Positions 39,018 to 48,011 of a stretch of DNA of 64,000 bases are shown here, in pieces (positions within the stretch are counted from its first letter, which is position 1; each line of letters begins with the position of its first letter). Location of the stretch: assembly GCA_002707025.1 (NCBI GenBank), contig PALG01000020.1, positions 62,001 to 126,000 of the forward strand, in the 5' to 3' direction. The translations under genes were made by a program, and so were the position numbers. The notes beneath the pieces were generated by a model, which was given only the letters and a program-made list of their open reading frames with translations, made no database searches and was not told where the DNA came from. This stretch comes from Flavobacteriaceae bacterium (GTDB taxonomy: Bacteria; Bacteroidota; Bacteroidia; Flavobacteriales; Flavobacteriaceae).

Positions 39018-41551
39018 AAGGAGTCTTTTGAAGTGAGGGTTAATTCCTGAATTTCTGAAAATTGCTTTCGCAGTAGTGGGTGTTTTAGAATGGCTTTTAC
39101 GTAATGCAAACTGCTTTCGCTTAAATGCCGGGACAAAGTAGGTTCGTAAAACTCCCAAGGATCGAAAAGTGTTTTATCTGGTTTTTCGGTAAGGGTTAGT
39201 ATTTCATTGTTTTCGGAAGCCAGAAAGTGCCCTAATTTTTCTTTCGTCTCTTTTACGGCAATTTCCCCTCCTAAAAAATCTTCTACATTTGGTATGGATA
39301 CTTTGTGCGGCATAAATATTTGAAAATAACGAACATTTTCAGGCTGTTGTTTTTCCCAATTGGAGAGGTAATTGCTTAAATACCCCGGTATTTTATCCAG
39401 GTTTAGGCCCGTTTGTAGATCGGCAACAATGTTGTCGGTTTCTACTTCATCCTTTGCAATGTGGGTTAAATTATTTTCGGCTTTAAATTTTTCAACAAGA
39501 TAGTTGATGTACAAACTCTTACTGTTTATAATTTCGATATAGGCAATTTTTTTATACGGGAGCAAATCTGGATTCCTCAAGAGGTATTGGTGTAGGTCCA
39601 AACAGCCTAGAAGTCCGCTATTGTCAATTGCCCCTGCATCTATATAGTGGCCATAGCCCGGTATTTTCGCTGCAGGGCTAAAAACAGGAAAACGGTTGGT
39701 GGTAGAGACGGCTTGGTAATACGGAAGGGTTTTGTCATTATTTATAGTGGCAAGATTTTCGGCAAACGGGAAAATGGCTTCAAAATCATTAGGCTTTACA
39801 GACCATAAAATCCCGCGACTTCCTTTTGTTCCAGCAGTATTCATGATAAGGCTCGGGTAGTAGCCGGTTTTTTGAAAGGCCTCATTCCAATAGTCCCTAA
39901 AGGAGGTGTTATCAAGTTGGTTGGAAGGCGTATGCTCAATAGTATTTTGATATTTCCGCATGGCATAGTAAGGACGATCCCGTAGCGAATACCGTTGGTT
40001 GAAGGGCCATATTTTTCGATAGGTATCCAATCCAAAAGTAAAGGTAAGATCGATGGATGTATAATTTTGTCTGGAAAGACGGTCTATTTTTTGCTGAATG
40101 GCTTCAAAATCTTGGCCATCTTCCCTGTAAAGGCCTGTATATAAAGCTAAGCCTAATGAACCCCCTGAAGCACCCGAAAGCGCTATGGTTTGATCTAAAA
40201 GTCTCCCTTGGGTCTCTTTTTGAAGTGTGTTTACTACATTTAATGTCCAAACATTGGCTTTTAGTCCCCCACCATGTGATGCAATAAAAAAGAGGTTTTC
40301 TTCTTTTTTATCTTGAATTGTTTTCCAAAAGGAAGCTTCTGGTAGTTCCTTGGTCAAGTTTTGTACCAGGTCCAATTCATGCGTCCTGTTTTCAATATTC
40401 CCAAATTTGGTAACTAAGAATAATACCAAAAATAACCCTCCTAGCCCAAACAGTACCTTAAACTTCCTACTCCCAAAAAGCATCATTTTTTTAGCCACAA
40501 AGAAATATTTTCCCAAACTGGCAATAATGAAATAGTAGAAATAAAAGAAAGCCAATAAAATAGGGATGCCATTGGTAAGACTCCATCCTTCGATACTCGC
40601 AATCGTTGAATATACCAGTAAAGCCAAGGCCATGATAAAATTGAAATTGAAAAGGGTTAAGTAATTTTCAGACTTTTCAAATTTACGGACCCAACCAATA
40701 AAGATAGATACTGGGAGTAACAGGGGACTGTTCAATGTATTTTGAACGGCTGTAGACCGTGTTCTCAATAGTCTAAAAAATACGTAATTGAACATAAATA
40801 CATAACTGGTAAGAATTAATATAAGAAACCCTCCAGGACTAAAGTTGACTACAAATAGGGTGATAATGAGTAACAGAAGACTGAGGAACCCCACAATAAA
40901 ATAAGTGATTCCTAAGCGCTTATAGTAAATTTGAAGTTTTGCTGCTCCTGGCTGTTTTTGGTATTTCGAGAACTTTTCCTTTACATAAATATAAGCTATC
41001 AAGGGGGCGATGAGTAATCCATAAATAACCATTTTTAGGGCAGGTAAGGGAAAGTTTTCAAAAATGATATTGGGTTCAAAACTGCTAATAATAAAATGTA
41101 TCCACACCGCATGGATTAAAAGCCCAATGGAATAGCGTAAATAATTGGCCCAATTATCGGGTTGGTAATCAGTGTTTTTTTTAGCATGATAAATAAAGGC
41201 TGGAAAACGTTTTAAAGGCCAAAAGTTGAATGGGTATACCTTGCTCCAAACCGTGTAGTCTTCAGAATTATTTAAATTGGCGGCATAGTAAGTATAAATG
41301 GGGTAGTGGGAAAGAACAATGGCCAGGGCGTTGATCAATAAAAAAGACAAGAGAAGGGAAAGCTTTGACTTCGGATTCTCTACTAAATCGACCAGCATCG
41401 TAAACGCTTGGTCCATTTGTGTAAGCAGCAAAAGAATAATCGTAATAACTACCAAGCTTAAAAAAGAAGCTTTAAAGAAGTTTTTGAACGATTTTTTAAA
41501 ATGAAGTACGTGTGATATAATTTTTTCGAAAATAGTTTCCTGCGATTTCAT
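39014..41551 (-). CDS. Multi-pass membrane protein with C-terminal patatin-like phospholipase domain
   Basis: 845 residues from ATG 41551; a TTG at 41560 would add three. The first 400 residues hold about nine to ten hydrophobic helices. The patatin domain follows with the oxyanion region ASHGGGLKAN near residue 425, the nucleophile elbow SGASGGSLG (Ser in GxSxG) near 460, and the catalytic Asp in YIDAGAIDNSG near 641, where patatins usually have DGG or DGA. The lipase domain would face the cytoplasm or periplasm depending on helix count. The coupled downstream gene is a muramidase; a shared envelope-degrading role is inferred. Confidence 0.78.
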   Translation of the reverse strand: MKSQETIFEKIISHVLHFKKSFKNFFKASFLSLVVITIILLLLTQMDQAFTMLVDLVENPKSKLSLLLSFLLINALAIVLSHYPIYTYYAANLNNSEDYTVWSKVYPFNFWPLKRFPAFIYHAKKNTDYQPDNWANYLRYSIGLLIHAVWIHFIISSFEPNIIFENFPLPALKMVIYGLLIAPLIAYIYVKEKFSKYQKQPGAAKLQIYYKRLGITYFIVGFLSLLLLIITLFVVNFSPGGFLILILTSYVFMFNYVFFRLLRTRSTAVQNTLNSPLLLPVSIFIGWVRKFEKSENYLTLFNFNFIMALALLVYSTIASIEGWSLTNGIPILLAFFYFYYFIIASLGKYFFVAKKMMLFGSRKFKVLFGLGGLFLVLFLVTKFGNIENRTHELDLVQNLTKELPEASFWKTIQDKKEENLFFIASHGGGLKANVWTLNVVNTLQKETQGRLLDQTIALSGASGGSLGLALYTGLYREDGQDFEAIQQKIDRLSRQNYTSIDLTFTFGLDTYRKIWPFNQRYSLRDRPYYAMRKYQNTIEHTPSNQLDNTSFRDYWNEAFQKTGYYPSLIMNTAGTKGSRGILWSVKPNDFEAIFPFAENLATINNDKTLPYYQAVSTTNRFPVFSPAAKIPGYGHYIDAGAIDNSGLLGCLDLHQYLLRNPDLLPYKKIAYIEIINSKSLYINYLVEKFKAENNLTHIAKDEVETDNIVADLQTGLNLDKIPGYLSNYLSNWEKQQPENVRYFQIFMPHKVSIPNVEDFLGGEIAVKETKEKLGHFLASENNEILTLTEKPDKTLFDPWEFYEPTLSRHLSESSLHYVKAILKHPLLRKQFSEIQELTLTSKDSL

Positions 41552-41811
41552 ATAACACAAATATTAGCGGAATCCCAACCAGTTTTTAGGGTATTAATTC
41601 TCTTTAAAAGTATCCCTAAAAATTTTAAAATCAAAGGCCTGGCAACTAATCAAGCTTGTATAAGTCTAAGTACTTTTTGGCAGTACCCTCTCCTCTCGAC
41701 TTACTGGGCGTTAGTGCGCAGACCTTTTTTATGGAAACGAAATTAGGATGTTAGCGTATCCCAAACAAGAGTTAAAAACCTATATTAATTTAAAATAGGA
41801 TTCATTTTTTA

Positions 41812-41855
41812 TAGGAAAAACCCTTAATAAAAGGAAAGGGTTTTTCCTGTTTTTG
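41812..41855 (+). terminator. Hairpin before signalling cassette 2
   Basis: A 12-bp perfect stem (41814-41825 / 41836-41847), core AAACCCTT / AAGGGTTT, with a 10-base loop and T-runs near the right end. No rightward gene ends just before it, so it probably insulates the cassette from read-through. Confidence 0.5.
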
Positions 41856-41877
41856 CACTAAAATTTGTTAAATTTCC

Positions 41878-41885
41878 TACTTTTG
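41878..41885 (+). promoter_or_regulatory. -7 promoter element of signalling cassette 2
   Basis: TACTTTTG matches TAnnTTTG exactly, 37 bases before the ATG at 41923. TTTG at 41852-41855 is 22 bases upstream, slightly long for the -33 box. Confidence 0.5.
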
Positions 41886-41922
41886 ATTTACTTCACCATT
41901 CAAAACTTAACCCTATCAAATT

Positions 41923-42279
41923 ATGGCAAAACCAGACAAGTGTATCAGTGTTGAAGAAGCTAGAAACCTTCAGAGTAATTGGGTTGAAACCCGAGCTGTA
42001 GAAATTAAAAAGGCAGAAGGTGCCACCGATGCTAGGGATTTCACCTTCAGTTTAAATGATTTGCAGGAATTTTTGGATTATGTGAAGGAAGCTTCCACAG
42101 AACAAGGAATTTCCAACCCAGGTGTCCGGGTTTATTTTGGCGCCTACGATAGCGAAGAGAGTACTAAAGCCACAGTGTTTTTGGCTGCAACGGATGGTGC
42201 AGGGGGCGATGCCAACAACAATTATAATGTCGATCCTTTAAATAGAGGGAATACCGGATGGCCGCCAAACGACTATTAA
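41923..42279 (+). CDS. Cassette 2, gene 1: small soluble protein, paralogue of the 26981 product
   Basis: 118 residues with no signal peptide or membrane helix. Similarities to the cassette 1 protein run along its length: CISVEEA against KISLQQA, SLNDLQEFLDYV against PVQDLQGVLEEM, and NPGVRVYFGAYD against NACVRAYLALD. Their C-termini differ; this one is Asn/Gly-rich (GGDANNNYN) and has only one cysteine, near the start. The next gene begins one base after the stop, as in cassette 1. Function unknown. Confidence 0.7.
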   Translation: MAKPDKCISVEEARNLQSNWVETRAVEIKKAEGATDARDFTFSLNDLQEFLDYVKEASTEQGISNPGVRVYFGAYDSEESTKATVFLAATDGAGGDANNNYNVDPLNRGNTGWPPNDY

Positions 42280-42280
42280 T

Positions 42281-43000
42281 TTGGAATTTACAGACTTTCT
42301 CATATTTGCACTTCCGGTCAATATAGTAGAGATATTAGCATTTATACTTGGAATCCGGTACCTTAAATTACTCAACAATATTCGTTGGTCGGATAAATTA
42401 TTAGTGGTTTTCTTAGGATTTGTAGTATTCATTGAAATCGCTTCATTATATCCAATCATTGCCTATTTTTCTAAATACGAATATTTTTCCTTTGTACAGG
42501 ATACCCGTTTTGAGGGCAATCGATGGTTAGCAAATTTTTATGATCTTGTAAACCCAATCGCAATTTCCTTATATTTTCTTTTCTATATAAAAAATGAAAC
42601 CTTCAAAAGGTTTTTCTACTATTTATTGGGGGTGTTCTTATTAACTTCTTTGTACTTTCAATACTTCTATACCTCTTTTTTTGAAACTTCACCAACCGTG
42701 GTGCTTTTGGGAACCTTCGTTATTTTAGGAGTATTGCTTCAGTTTTTTTATGAACTTTTAAAAACCGATTTAATCCTAAACTTAAACAAGTACCTCCCTA
42801 TGTATATTGCTGTAGGATGTTTCGTTTTTAATTTAGTGACCGCTCCACTATCAATTTTTGGGGATTATTTCAATATAAGTAAGGGAAATGATCTTTTTGT
42901 AATGTTACAGGTCTATACGTTGTTAATTTCTAATATTTTTATGTATTCTTGCTTTTCATTAGGATTTATTAGATGCTCCAAGAAGAAGCCATACAATTAA
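42281..43000 (+). CDS. Cassette 2, gene 2: polytopic membrane protein with TTG start
   Basis: 239 residues, six to seven predicted helices, short loops, and a Cys/Lys-rich end (CSKKKPYN). The start is TTG 42281. Support for it is positional: there is exactly one base between the upstream stop and this codon, the same geometry as the ATG start of the cassette 1 membrane gene, and no ATG exists until deep in the protein. Sequence similarity to the cassette 1 protein is weak, limited to size, topology and position. It overlaps the kinase gene by 28 bases. Confidence 0.68.
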   Translation: MEFTDFLIFALPVNIVEILAFILGIRYLKLLNNIRWSDKLLVVFLGFVVFIEIASLYPIIAYFSKYEYFSFVQDTRFEGNRWLANFYDLVNPIAISLYFLFYIKNETFKRFFYYLLGVFLLTSLYFQYFYTSFFETSPTVVLLGTFVILGVLLQFFYELLKTDLILNLNKYLPMYIAVGCFVFNLVTAPLSIFGDYFNISKGNDLFVMLQVYTLLISNIFMYSCFSLGFIRCSKKKPYN

Positions 43001-43743
43001 TCATTTATTCAGTTCTTACAATAACCCTATTAGTGGTATTTGTGGTTATCTTTTTTATTGCTTTTCAGAATAGAAAAAACAAACTTTTATTGGAAAAGTT
43101 TGAGGCCGAAAAGAAATTTGAAAAGGAATTGGCACAATCGCAAATTGAAATTCAAGAACAGACCCTTAAGAATATTGCTTGGGAACTTCATGATAACATT
43201 GGGCAGTTACTTTCAGTAGCCAACATGCAATTGGCAATGATCATTCCTACTAGTGATGAGGCAATAAAACCTCACTTGGAAGAAACCAAAACCACAATTG
43301 CTTCTAGTGTTCAGGAACTTAGGGCGCTTTCCCGAAACCTCAATAACGAAGTGGTTTTAAATAACGGGCTCGTAAAGTCGATGGAAAATGAACTGGAACG
43401 GTTCGACCGACTTAAGTTTTTAAATACACATTTTTCAATTAAAGGAACTCCGCAATTGCTTAAAAGTGATGTTGAAATCATTCTTTTTAGAATATTTCAA
43501 GAGTTCATATCTAATGTAATGAAACACTCTCGGGCTAAGAATTTATTTGTAACTTTATCCTTTGAAGAGAAGTACCTTTCTATTGAATCCAAAGATGATG
43601 GTGTAGGCTTTGATGTGGCCCAAAAGAGTGAAAGCTCTGGACTGCAAAACATGAAGAGTAGGGCCACGCTCATAAAAGCTTCTTACGAGTTAAGCTCAGA
43701 AATAGATCAAGGTACCCGGCTTTTAGTGAACTGCCCTTATTAA
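42973..43743 (+). CDS. Cassette 2, gene 3: HisKA_3-like sensor histidine kinase
   Basis: 256 residues: one transmembrane helix (about 9-31), a coiled coil (about 36-65), phospho-acceptor His73 in NIAWELHDNIGQLL, and an ATPase domain with FQEFISNVMKHSRA (N-box) and DDGVGFD (G1 box). As in cassette 1, there is no extracytoplasmic sensing domain. Its gene starts within the membrane-protein gene (28-base overlap), tying expression of the two. The response regulator follows five bases after. Confidence 0.88.
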   Translation: MLQEEAIQLIIYSVLTITLLVVFVVIFFIAFQNRKNKLLLEKFEAEKKFEKELAQSQIEIQEQTLKNIAWELHDNIGQLLSVANMQLAMIIPTSDEAIKPHLEETKTTIASSVQELRALSRNLNNEVVLNNGLVKSMENELERFDRLKFLNTHFSIKGTPQLLKSDVEIILFRIFQEFISNVMKHSRAKNLFVTLSFEEKYLSIESKDDGVGFDVAQKSESSGLQNMKSRATLIKASYELSSEIDQGTRLLVNCPY

Positions 43744-43748
43744 TAGTT

Positions 43749-44414
43749 ATGAATACTCCCCAATTTACAAAGGTCGCCATTGTGGACGACCATCTACTTT
43801 TTGCAAGCTCTTTAGAAAGGCTTATCAACTCATTTAATGGGTTTCAAGTTGTTTTAAAAGCAGAAAATGGGGCCGACTTAAAGAAAAAACTTGAGGAAAT
43901 CCCAACACCCCCAGATATCATATTATTGGATATCAACATGCCTATTATGAACGGTTTTGAAACCATAAAATGGCTTCGGGAATATCATCCCGAACAAAAG
44001 GTGGTCACTCTTTCCATGGATGATAACGAACTATTTATCTTAAAAATGTTGAAGGAAGGGGCCAGGGGGTATTTTCTAAAAGATATTCATCCGGCCGATC
44101 TGGAAAAAGGACTTTGTGAGGTAAGGGATAAGGGCTTCTGTTATTCAAAAGACGTCACAGAAATTATGGTGACTGCCCTAAATTCGAATCAAGATAAATT
44201 GAATCCGGTATTTAGGGATGTCGAACTTGAATTTATTAGACTTTCCTGTACCGAAATGACCTATCGTGAAATTGCAGAAGAATTAAATTTAAGTCCTAAA
44301 ACCATTGACGGGTACCGACAAGATCTTTTTAAAAGACTCGGGGTTCGGAATAGGGTAGGGCTAGTGATGTTCGCTCTAAAACATAAAATCATTGATCTAA
44401 ACACTTCCAAATAG
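43749..44414 (+). CDS. Cassette 2, gene 4: NarL/FixJ-type response regulator
   Basis: 221 residues. Receiver domain with acidic pair at Asp13-Asp14 (VDDHLL), phospho-acceptor Asp61 in LLDINMPIMNGF and Lys in YFLKDIHP. C-terminal LuxR-type helix-turn-helix with TYREIAEELNLSPKTIDGY and LGVRNRVGLVMFAL. Its last 26 bases overlap the convergent pseudouridine synthase gene. The paralogous regulator is at 28791-29459; whether they share binding sites is not clear from sequence. Confidence 0.92.
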   Translation: MNTPQFTKVAIVDDHLLFASSLERLINSFNGFQVVLKAENGADLKKKLEEIPTPPDIILLDINMPIMNGFETIKWLREYHPEQKVVTLSMDDNELFILKMLKEGARGYFLKDIHPADLEKGLCEVRDKGFCYSKDVTEIMVTALNSNQDKLNPVFRDVELEFIRLSCTEMTYREIAEELNLSPKTIDGYRQDLFKRLGVRNRVGLVMFALKHKIIDLNTSK

Positions 44415-45078
44415 CATCTTCGGGAGTTGGTGCAATAATAGTGATGGGTTTCTTTTTTACGGGATGAACAAAACTTAATTTTCTGGCGTGTAAGTGAATA
44501 CTTCCATCACTATTGCTTCGGTCAAATCCATATTTTAAATCTCCTTTAATGGGACAACCTATAGCGGCCAATTGAGACCTAATTTGATGATGCCTTCCCG
44601 TCTCCAACTGTATTTCCAAAGCATAGTAATTGTCTAAAGCTTGAAATAGGGAGTAGTGTAAAACGGCTTTTTTGCTGCCAGGTACTTCCTTACTATGGGC
44701 ATAGGATTTGTTTTGTTTCGGATTCCGCTTTAGATAATGAACCAAGGTATCTTTGGGTTTTGAAGGATTATTTTTTACTACGGCCCAATAGGTTTTTTCC
44801 GTTTCCCTTTCAGAAAATAACTGGTTCATCCTTCCCAAGGCCTTCGAAGTACGTGCAAATACAATAACTCCACTTGTAGGTCGATCTAACCGATGCACTA
44901 CCCCTAAAAAAACAGTCCCTGGCTTGTCGTATTTTACAGCAATATAATCTTTTACTACTTCGGAAAGAGGTTTGTCGCCCGTTTTGTCTCCTTGAACAAT
45001 ATCACCGGCCCTCTTATTTACAACAATAAGATGGTTGTCTTCATAAAGAACCTGAAGATTTTCAACAGTACTGTGCAA
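44389..45078 (-). CDS. RluA family RNA pseudouridine synthase
   Basis: 229 residues. The catalytic Asp is in VVHRLDRPTSGVIVF near residue 63, and RHHQIRSQLAAIGCPIKGD follows, both diagnostic of the RluA family. There is no S4 domain, so the RNA target (rRNA or tRNA) is not predicted. The only standard start in frame is TTG 45078, since the frame is closed by a stop 21 bases upstream, which is the stop codon of panB. It overlaps the end of the cassette 2 regulator by 26 bases (convergent). Confidence 0.88.
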   Translation of the reverse strand: MHSTVENLQVLYEDNHLIVVNKRAGDIVQGDKTGDKPLSEVVKDYIAVKYDKPGTVFLGVVHRLDRPTSGVIVFARTSKALGRMNQLFSERETEKTYWAVVKNNPSKPKDTLVHYLKRNPKQNKSYAHSKEVPGSKKAVLHYSLFQALDNYYALEIQLETGRHHQIRSQLAAIGCPIKGDLKYGFDRSNSDGSIHLHARKLSFVHPVKKKPITIIAPTPEDAIWKCLDQ

Positions 45079-45099
45079 TGGATACTTTTTTAAATGAAT

Positions 45100-45918
45100 T
45101 TAATATTGTTCCTCATCATTAGGGAAATCACCACTTTTTACATCGGTGATATATTGACTGAAGGCATTGCCCATTTCTTGGTAAAGATCTAAATACCTAC
45201 GCAAAAACCGCGGATTGAACTCGTGGGTCATTCCTAACATGTCGTGCATCACCAAAACCTGTCCGTCGACACCGCCACCTGCTCCAATACCAATCACAGG
45301 AATGGTAATCTCCTTGGCAATTTCTTCCGCAAGTTTGGCAGGAACTTTTTCAAGTACTACTGCAAAGCATCCCATTTTTTCCAAAAGTTTAGCATCATCT
45401 TTCAGCTTTTGCGCTTCTGCTTCTTCTTTGGCACGTACCGTATAGGTCCCAAATTTGTAAATGGATTGAGGGGTTAGCCCTAAGTGGCCCATTACTGGAA
45501 TACCTGCATGTAAAATACGCTTAATGGACTCTTTAATTTCTTTTCCACCTTCCATCTTAACCGCATGCGCCCCACTTTCTTTCATGATGCGAATGGCCGA
45601 ACGAAGGGCTTCTTTGGGATCACTTTGATAGGTCCCGAAGGGCAAATCCACAACGACCAAACTCCTTTCAATTGCACGAATTACCGAAGAAGCATGATAA
45701 ATCATTTGATCCAATGTGATAGGTAAAGTCGTTTCGTGACCAGCCATGACGTTAGAGGCCGAATCCCCTACCAAAATCACATCGATCCCTGCACTATCTA
45801 CAATTTTCCCCATGGTGTAATCGTATGCCGTAAGCATGGCAATTTTTTCACCATTTTTCTTCATGTCCACCAAGGTTTTGGTGGTAATTCTCTTGTATTC
45901 TTTTTTTGCTGTAGACAT
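45100..45918 (-). CDS. panB: 3-methyl-2-oxobutanoate hydroxymethyltransferase
   Basis: First committed step of pantothenate (coenzyme A) synthesis, transferring a hydroxymethyl group from methylene-tetrahydrofolate to 2-oxoisovalerate. 272 residues. Signatures: [27 protein letters not shown] (metal site), [14 protein letters not shown], and GHLGLTPQS. The gene is followed 21 bases later by the pseudouridine synthase gene, a common flavobacterial pairing. No other pan gene is in the window. Confidence 0.96.
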   Translation of the reverse strand: MSTAKKEYKRITTKTLVDMKKNGEKIAMLTAYDYTMGKIVDSAGIDVILVGDSASNVMAGHETTLPITLDQMIYHASSVIRAIERSLVVVDLPFGTYQSDPKEALRSAIRIMKESGAHAVKMEGGKEIKESIKRILHAGIPVMGHLGLTPQSIYKFGTYTVRAKEEAEAQKLKDDAKLLEKMGCFAVVLEKVPAKLAEEIAKEITIPVIGIGAGGGVDGQVLVMHDMLGMTHEFNPRFLRRYLDLYQEMGNAFSQYITDVKSGDFPNDEEQY

Positions 45919-45946
45919 AGTTTTATATATTGAACGGTAAAAGTAC

Positions 45947-45954
45947 TAAATTTG
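45947..45954 (+). promoter_or_regulatory. -7 promoter element of the 45981 gene
   Basis: TAAATTTG matches TAnnTTTG exactly, 26 bases before the ATG. TTTT at 45921-45924 is a weak -33 candidate with spacing 22. Confidence 0.45.
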
Positions 45955-45980
45955 AATACCATTCATAAATCTTTACCAAC

Positions 45981-46439
45981 ATGAAAATTGTTATTTCCTT
46001 GTTAATGTTCTTTGTCGTAGGACAGGTTCTTTCGCAAAGCGAACTTTCAGAATCCAATGCCAGAATCCTTATTGGGGAGTTTTTTAAAGGATTTCATACC
46101 AAGGATACCGTTAAAATGAAGTCGGTTACAGTGCCCAATTTTCAAGTGCAATCGGCTTATGTATCAAAAACCGAAGGGAATAAAGTAACCTATTCGCGTG
46201 GCTCCGATTTTCTGAAAATGATTGCTGCCAGACCCGAGGATCAAAAATGGGAAGAACGTATTTTGGATTATACGGTTTTGTGTGATGGAAATTTAGCACA
46301 GGTTTGGACTCCCTATGAGTTTTGGTTCAATGATACGTTTAGTCATTGTGGGGCCAATTCCTTTACCCTTATCCTTACTGAAGAAGGCTGGAAAATCATG
46401 AATATTATCGATTCAAGAAGAAAAAAAGGGTGTCAATAA
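45981..46439 (+). CDS. Secreted NTF2/SnoaL-like protein
   Basis: 152 residues with a signal peptide (MKIVISLLMFFVVGQVLSQ). The rest fits a cone-shaped NTF2-like fold: an N-terminal helix pair, KDTVKMKSVTVPNF, then strands ending in a C-terminal WTPYEFWF and FTLILTEEGWKIMNIIDSRRK. Members of this fold bind or turn over small molecules, but no active residues can be assigned. It is divergent from panB and convergent with pxpC, overlapping the latter by seven bases. Confidence 0.72.
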   Translation: MKIVISLLMFFVVGQVLSQSELSESNARILIGEFFKGFHTKDTVKMKSVTVPNFQVQSAYVSKTEGNKVTYSRGSDFLKMIAARPEDQKWEERILDYTVLCDGNLAQVWTPYEFWFNDTFSHCGANSFTLILTEEGWKIMNIIDSRRKKGCQ

Positions 46440-47287
46440 TCCACCATGTCAAAACCTACCCAATCTTTTGTCCTTTTTTGTGACAACTGATTCATCGCCT
46501 GTTCCGAAAGCTGTAAAATTCTTGGGTAACCACCCGTGGTCTGGGCGTCCCGCATTAAAACTATAATGTTCCCAGCAGGCGTTAATTGTACCGTCCCAGG
46601 CTGCACTAATGAGGTAATGATAGGGGTAAGTTCATTTTCCAAGAGCTCTTCCAGGGTGTAGGCCATCCGATTGTTGTTTTTTGAAATGGTAAATCTTCTT
46701 CCTAGTAATTTTTCTTTTTGTCCTTCGGAAAGGTATTCAAATTCCGGTCCTGGAAATACGTTTAAAACTGAGTTTTCAAAATGGGCCTTATTGAGTTTTA
46801 AAGAATTTTTTTTCGGAGGGTTCTTTTCTGAAAAAGCCTGAATGGGAAGAAGCATTCCTTTTTCAATGTTCCCTTCCGAAGTAATTCCTGCATACATACT
46901 ATAGCTCTGCATTACTTGTTCCGTTTGAAACCCTCCTTTTACAGCCAAATAAGCTCTTGTGCCCCATAAAGATTTTCCGAAGGAAAGAACGTCTCCAGAT
47001 TGAACCATCGTAGGCTGATTCAAAAGAACGGCTTTTGTTTCATTGATTTTTCCTTGTAGTGCTGCTCCTGTGAGGCATATTTCCGTATCACAATGAAACC
47101 GAAGCTTGGGGCCCACTAAGGTCATTTCCAAAACAGCACAGGCCTTACGATTGTTAAGAAGGGCGTTGGCCAGCCCAGCTGAAGTTTGGTCCATAGCACC
47201 CGAGAGAGGGACCCCCCATGCCAATCCCTTATACCGTCCCAAATCCTGAATCGTCGTAAAAAGTCCCGCCGAAAGTACTTCAACCAT
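46433..47287 (-). CDS. pxpC: 5-oxoprolinase subunit C (biotin-dependent carboxyltransferase/KipA family)
   Basis: Part of the PxpABC complex that opens 5-oxoproline to glutamate with ATP. ATG 47287 gives 284 residues; a GTG at 47299 would add four. Typical motifs are TTIQDLGRYKGLAWGVPLSGAMD near the start and PAGNIIVLMRDAQTTGGYPRI near the end. It overlaps pxpB by eight bases. KipA of Bacillus subtilis, its homologue, was first described as an antagonist of KipI, but the pair is now known to act as oxoprolinase subunits. Confidence 0.9.
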   Translation of the reverse strand: MVEVLSAGLFTTIQDLGRYKGLAWGVPLSGAMDQTSAGLANALLNNRKACAVLEMTLVGPKLRFHCDTEICLTGAALQGKINETKAVLLNQPTMVQSGDVLSFGKSLWGTRAYLAVKGGFQTEQVMQSYSMYAGITSEGNIEKGMLLPIQAFSEKNPPKKNSLKLNKAHFENSVLNVFPGPEFEYLSEGQKEKLLGRRFTISKNNNRMAYTLEELLENELTPIITSLVQPGTVQLTPAGNIIVLMRDAQTTGGYPRILQLSEQAMNQLSQKRTKDWVGFDMVDY

Positions 47288-48011
47288 GCCACACCTCACT
47301 TTCAGGAATCCAATTCGTTTGTTTCATTTCTTCATACTGGGACTTATCGATACTGTAAAATTGAATTTTATCCCCTGGTTTTGCGAAACACGGATGTTCT
47401 TTCATAGGATCGAATAAAACTATGGGGGTGTTGCCAATCAAATTCCAGCCACCCGGACTTTCGGAAGGATAGATACCCGTTTGTTCTCCACCAATGGCCA
47501 CGCTACCTGCAGGGATTTTTAACCGTGGGCTCGCCCTTCGTGGGGTGAAAAGCTCAGGGGCTAAGCCGCCGAGGTATAAAAACCCGGGTAAAAAACCGAT
47601 AAAATATACGGTATAGATGGTTTGGGTATGTAGTTGAACAATGTCTGCTTCGGAACATTTTTTCTGTTGGGATAGCGCTTCCAGGTCCCAACCAAATGTG
47701 GCCTCGTAGCATACCGGCACCTTCCAGATAGTGTAGGGCTTATCTGAAGGCTTTTGTAGATTTTCATAACCTTGCTTCAAAATGGTTACTTCCTTTTCAA
47801 AATTGAAATCAGAAGTAGGGAATCCTACTAAAATAGATTGGTACGCATGGTTTGCCATCACCCTATCCCCATATTCTGAAGTAATGATCTCCTGAAAGGC
47901 CAGTATTTCATATAAAATGGCTTCTTCGATTCTTTTGGGCCACTCTATAAGTATCCCGTTGGGACCAAATTTTTTATATGTTAAGGAATACTTACCCAAT
48001 TTTACTGTCAT
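47280..48011 (-). CDS. pxpB: 5-oxoprolinase subunit B (KipI family)
   Basis: 243 residues from ATG 48011; a TTG at 48020 would add three. KipI-family signatures are FLPGFLYLGGLAPELFTPRR, followed by VAIGGEQTGIYPSESPGGWNLIG in two parts. Overlaps pxpA by 20 bases and pxpC by eight, so subunits A, B and C are translationally linked in the order A-B-C. Confidence 0.92.
   Translation of the reverse strand: MTVKLGKYSLTYKKFGPNGILIEWPKRIEEAILYEILAFQEIITSEYGDRVMANHAYQSILVGFPTSDFNFEKEVTILKQGYENLQKPSDKPYTIWKVPVCYEATFGWDLEALSQQKKCSEADIVQLHTQTIYTVYFIGFLPGFLYLGGLAPELFTPRRASPRLKIPAGSVAIGGEQTGIYPSESPGGWNLIGNTPIVLFDPMKEHPCFAKPGDKIQFYSIDKSQYEEMKQTNWIPESEVWHG

Larger units (their letters stand above)
41552..41922. 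other. Intergenic region upstream of signalling cassette 2
   Basis: 371 bases without a supported gene. It contains a terminator-like hairpin at 41814-41847 and a promoter element at 41878-41885 (listed separately). The stretch 41650-41760 is less AT-rich than the rest and shows no reading frame, tRNA fold or repeat that I can recognise. Confidence 0.6.

Noticed and set aside
41650-41760. Possible tRNA or att site in the less AT-rich part of the intergenic region
   Set aside because: No cloverleaf, no T-loop sequence and no repeat partner could be found by eye.
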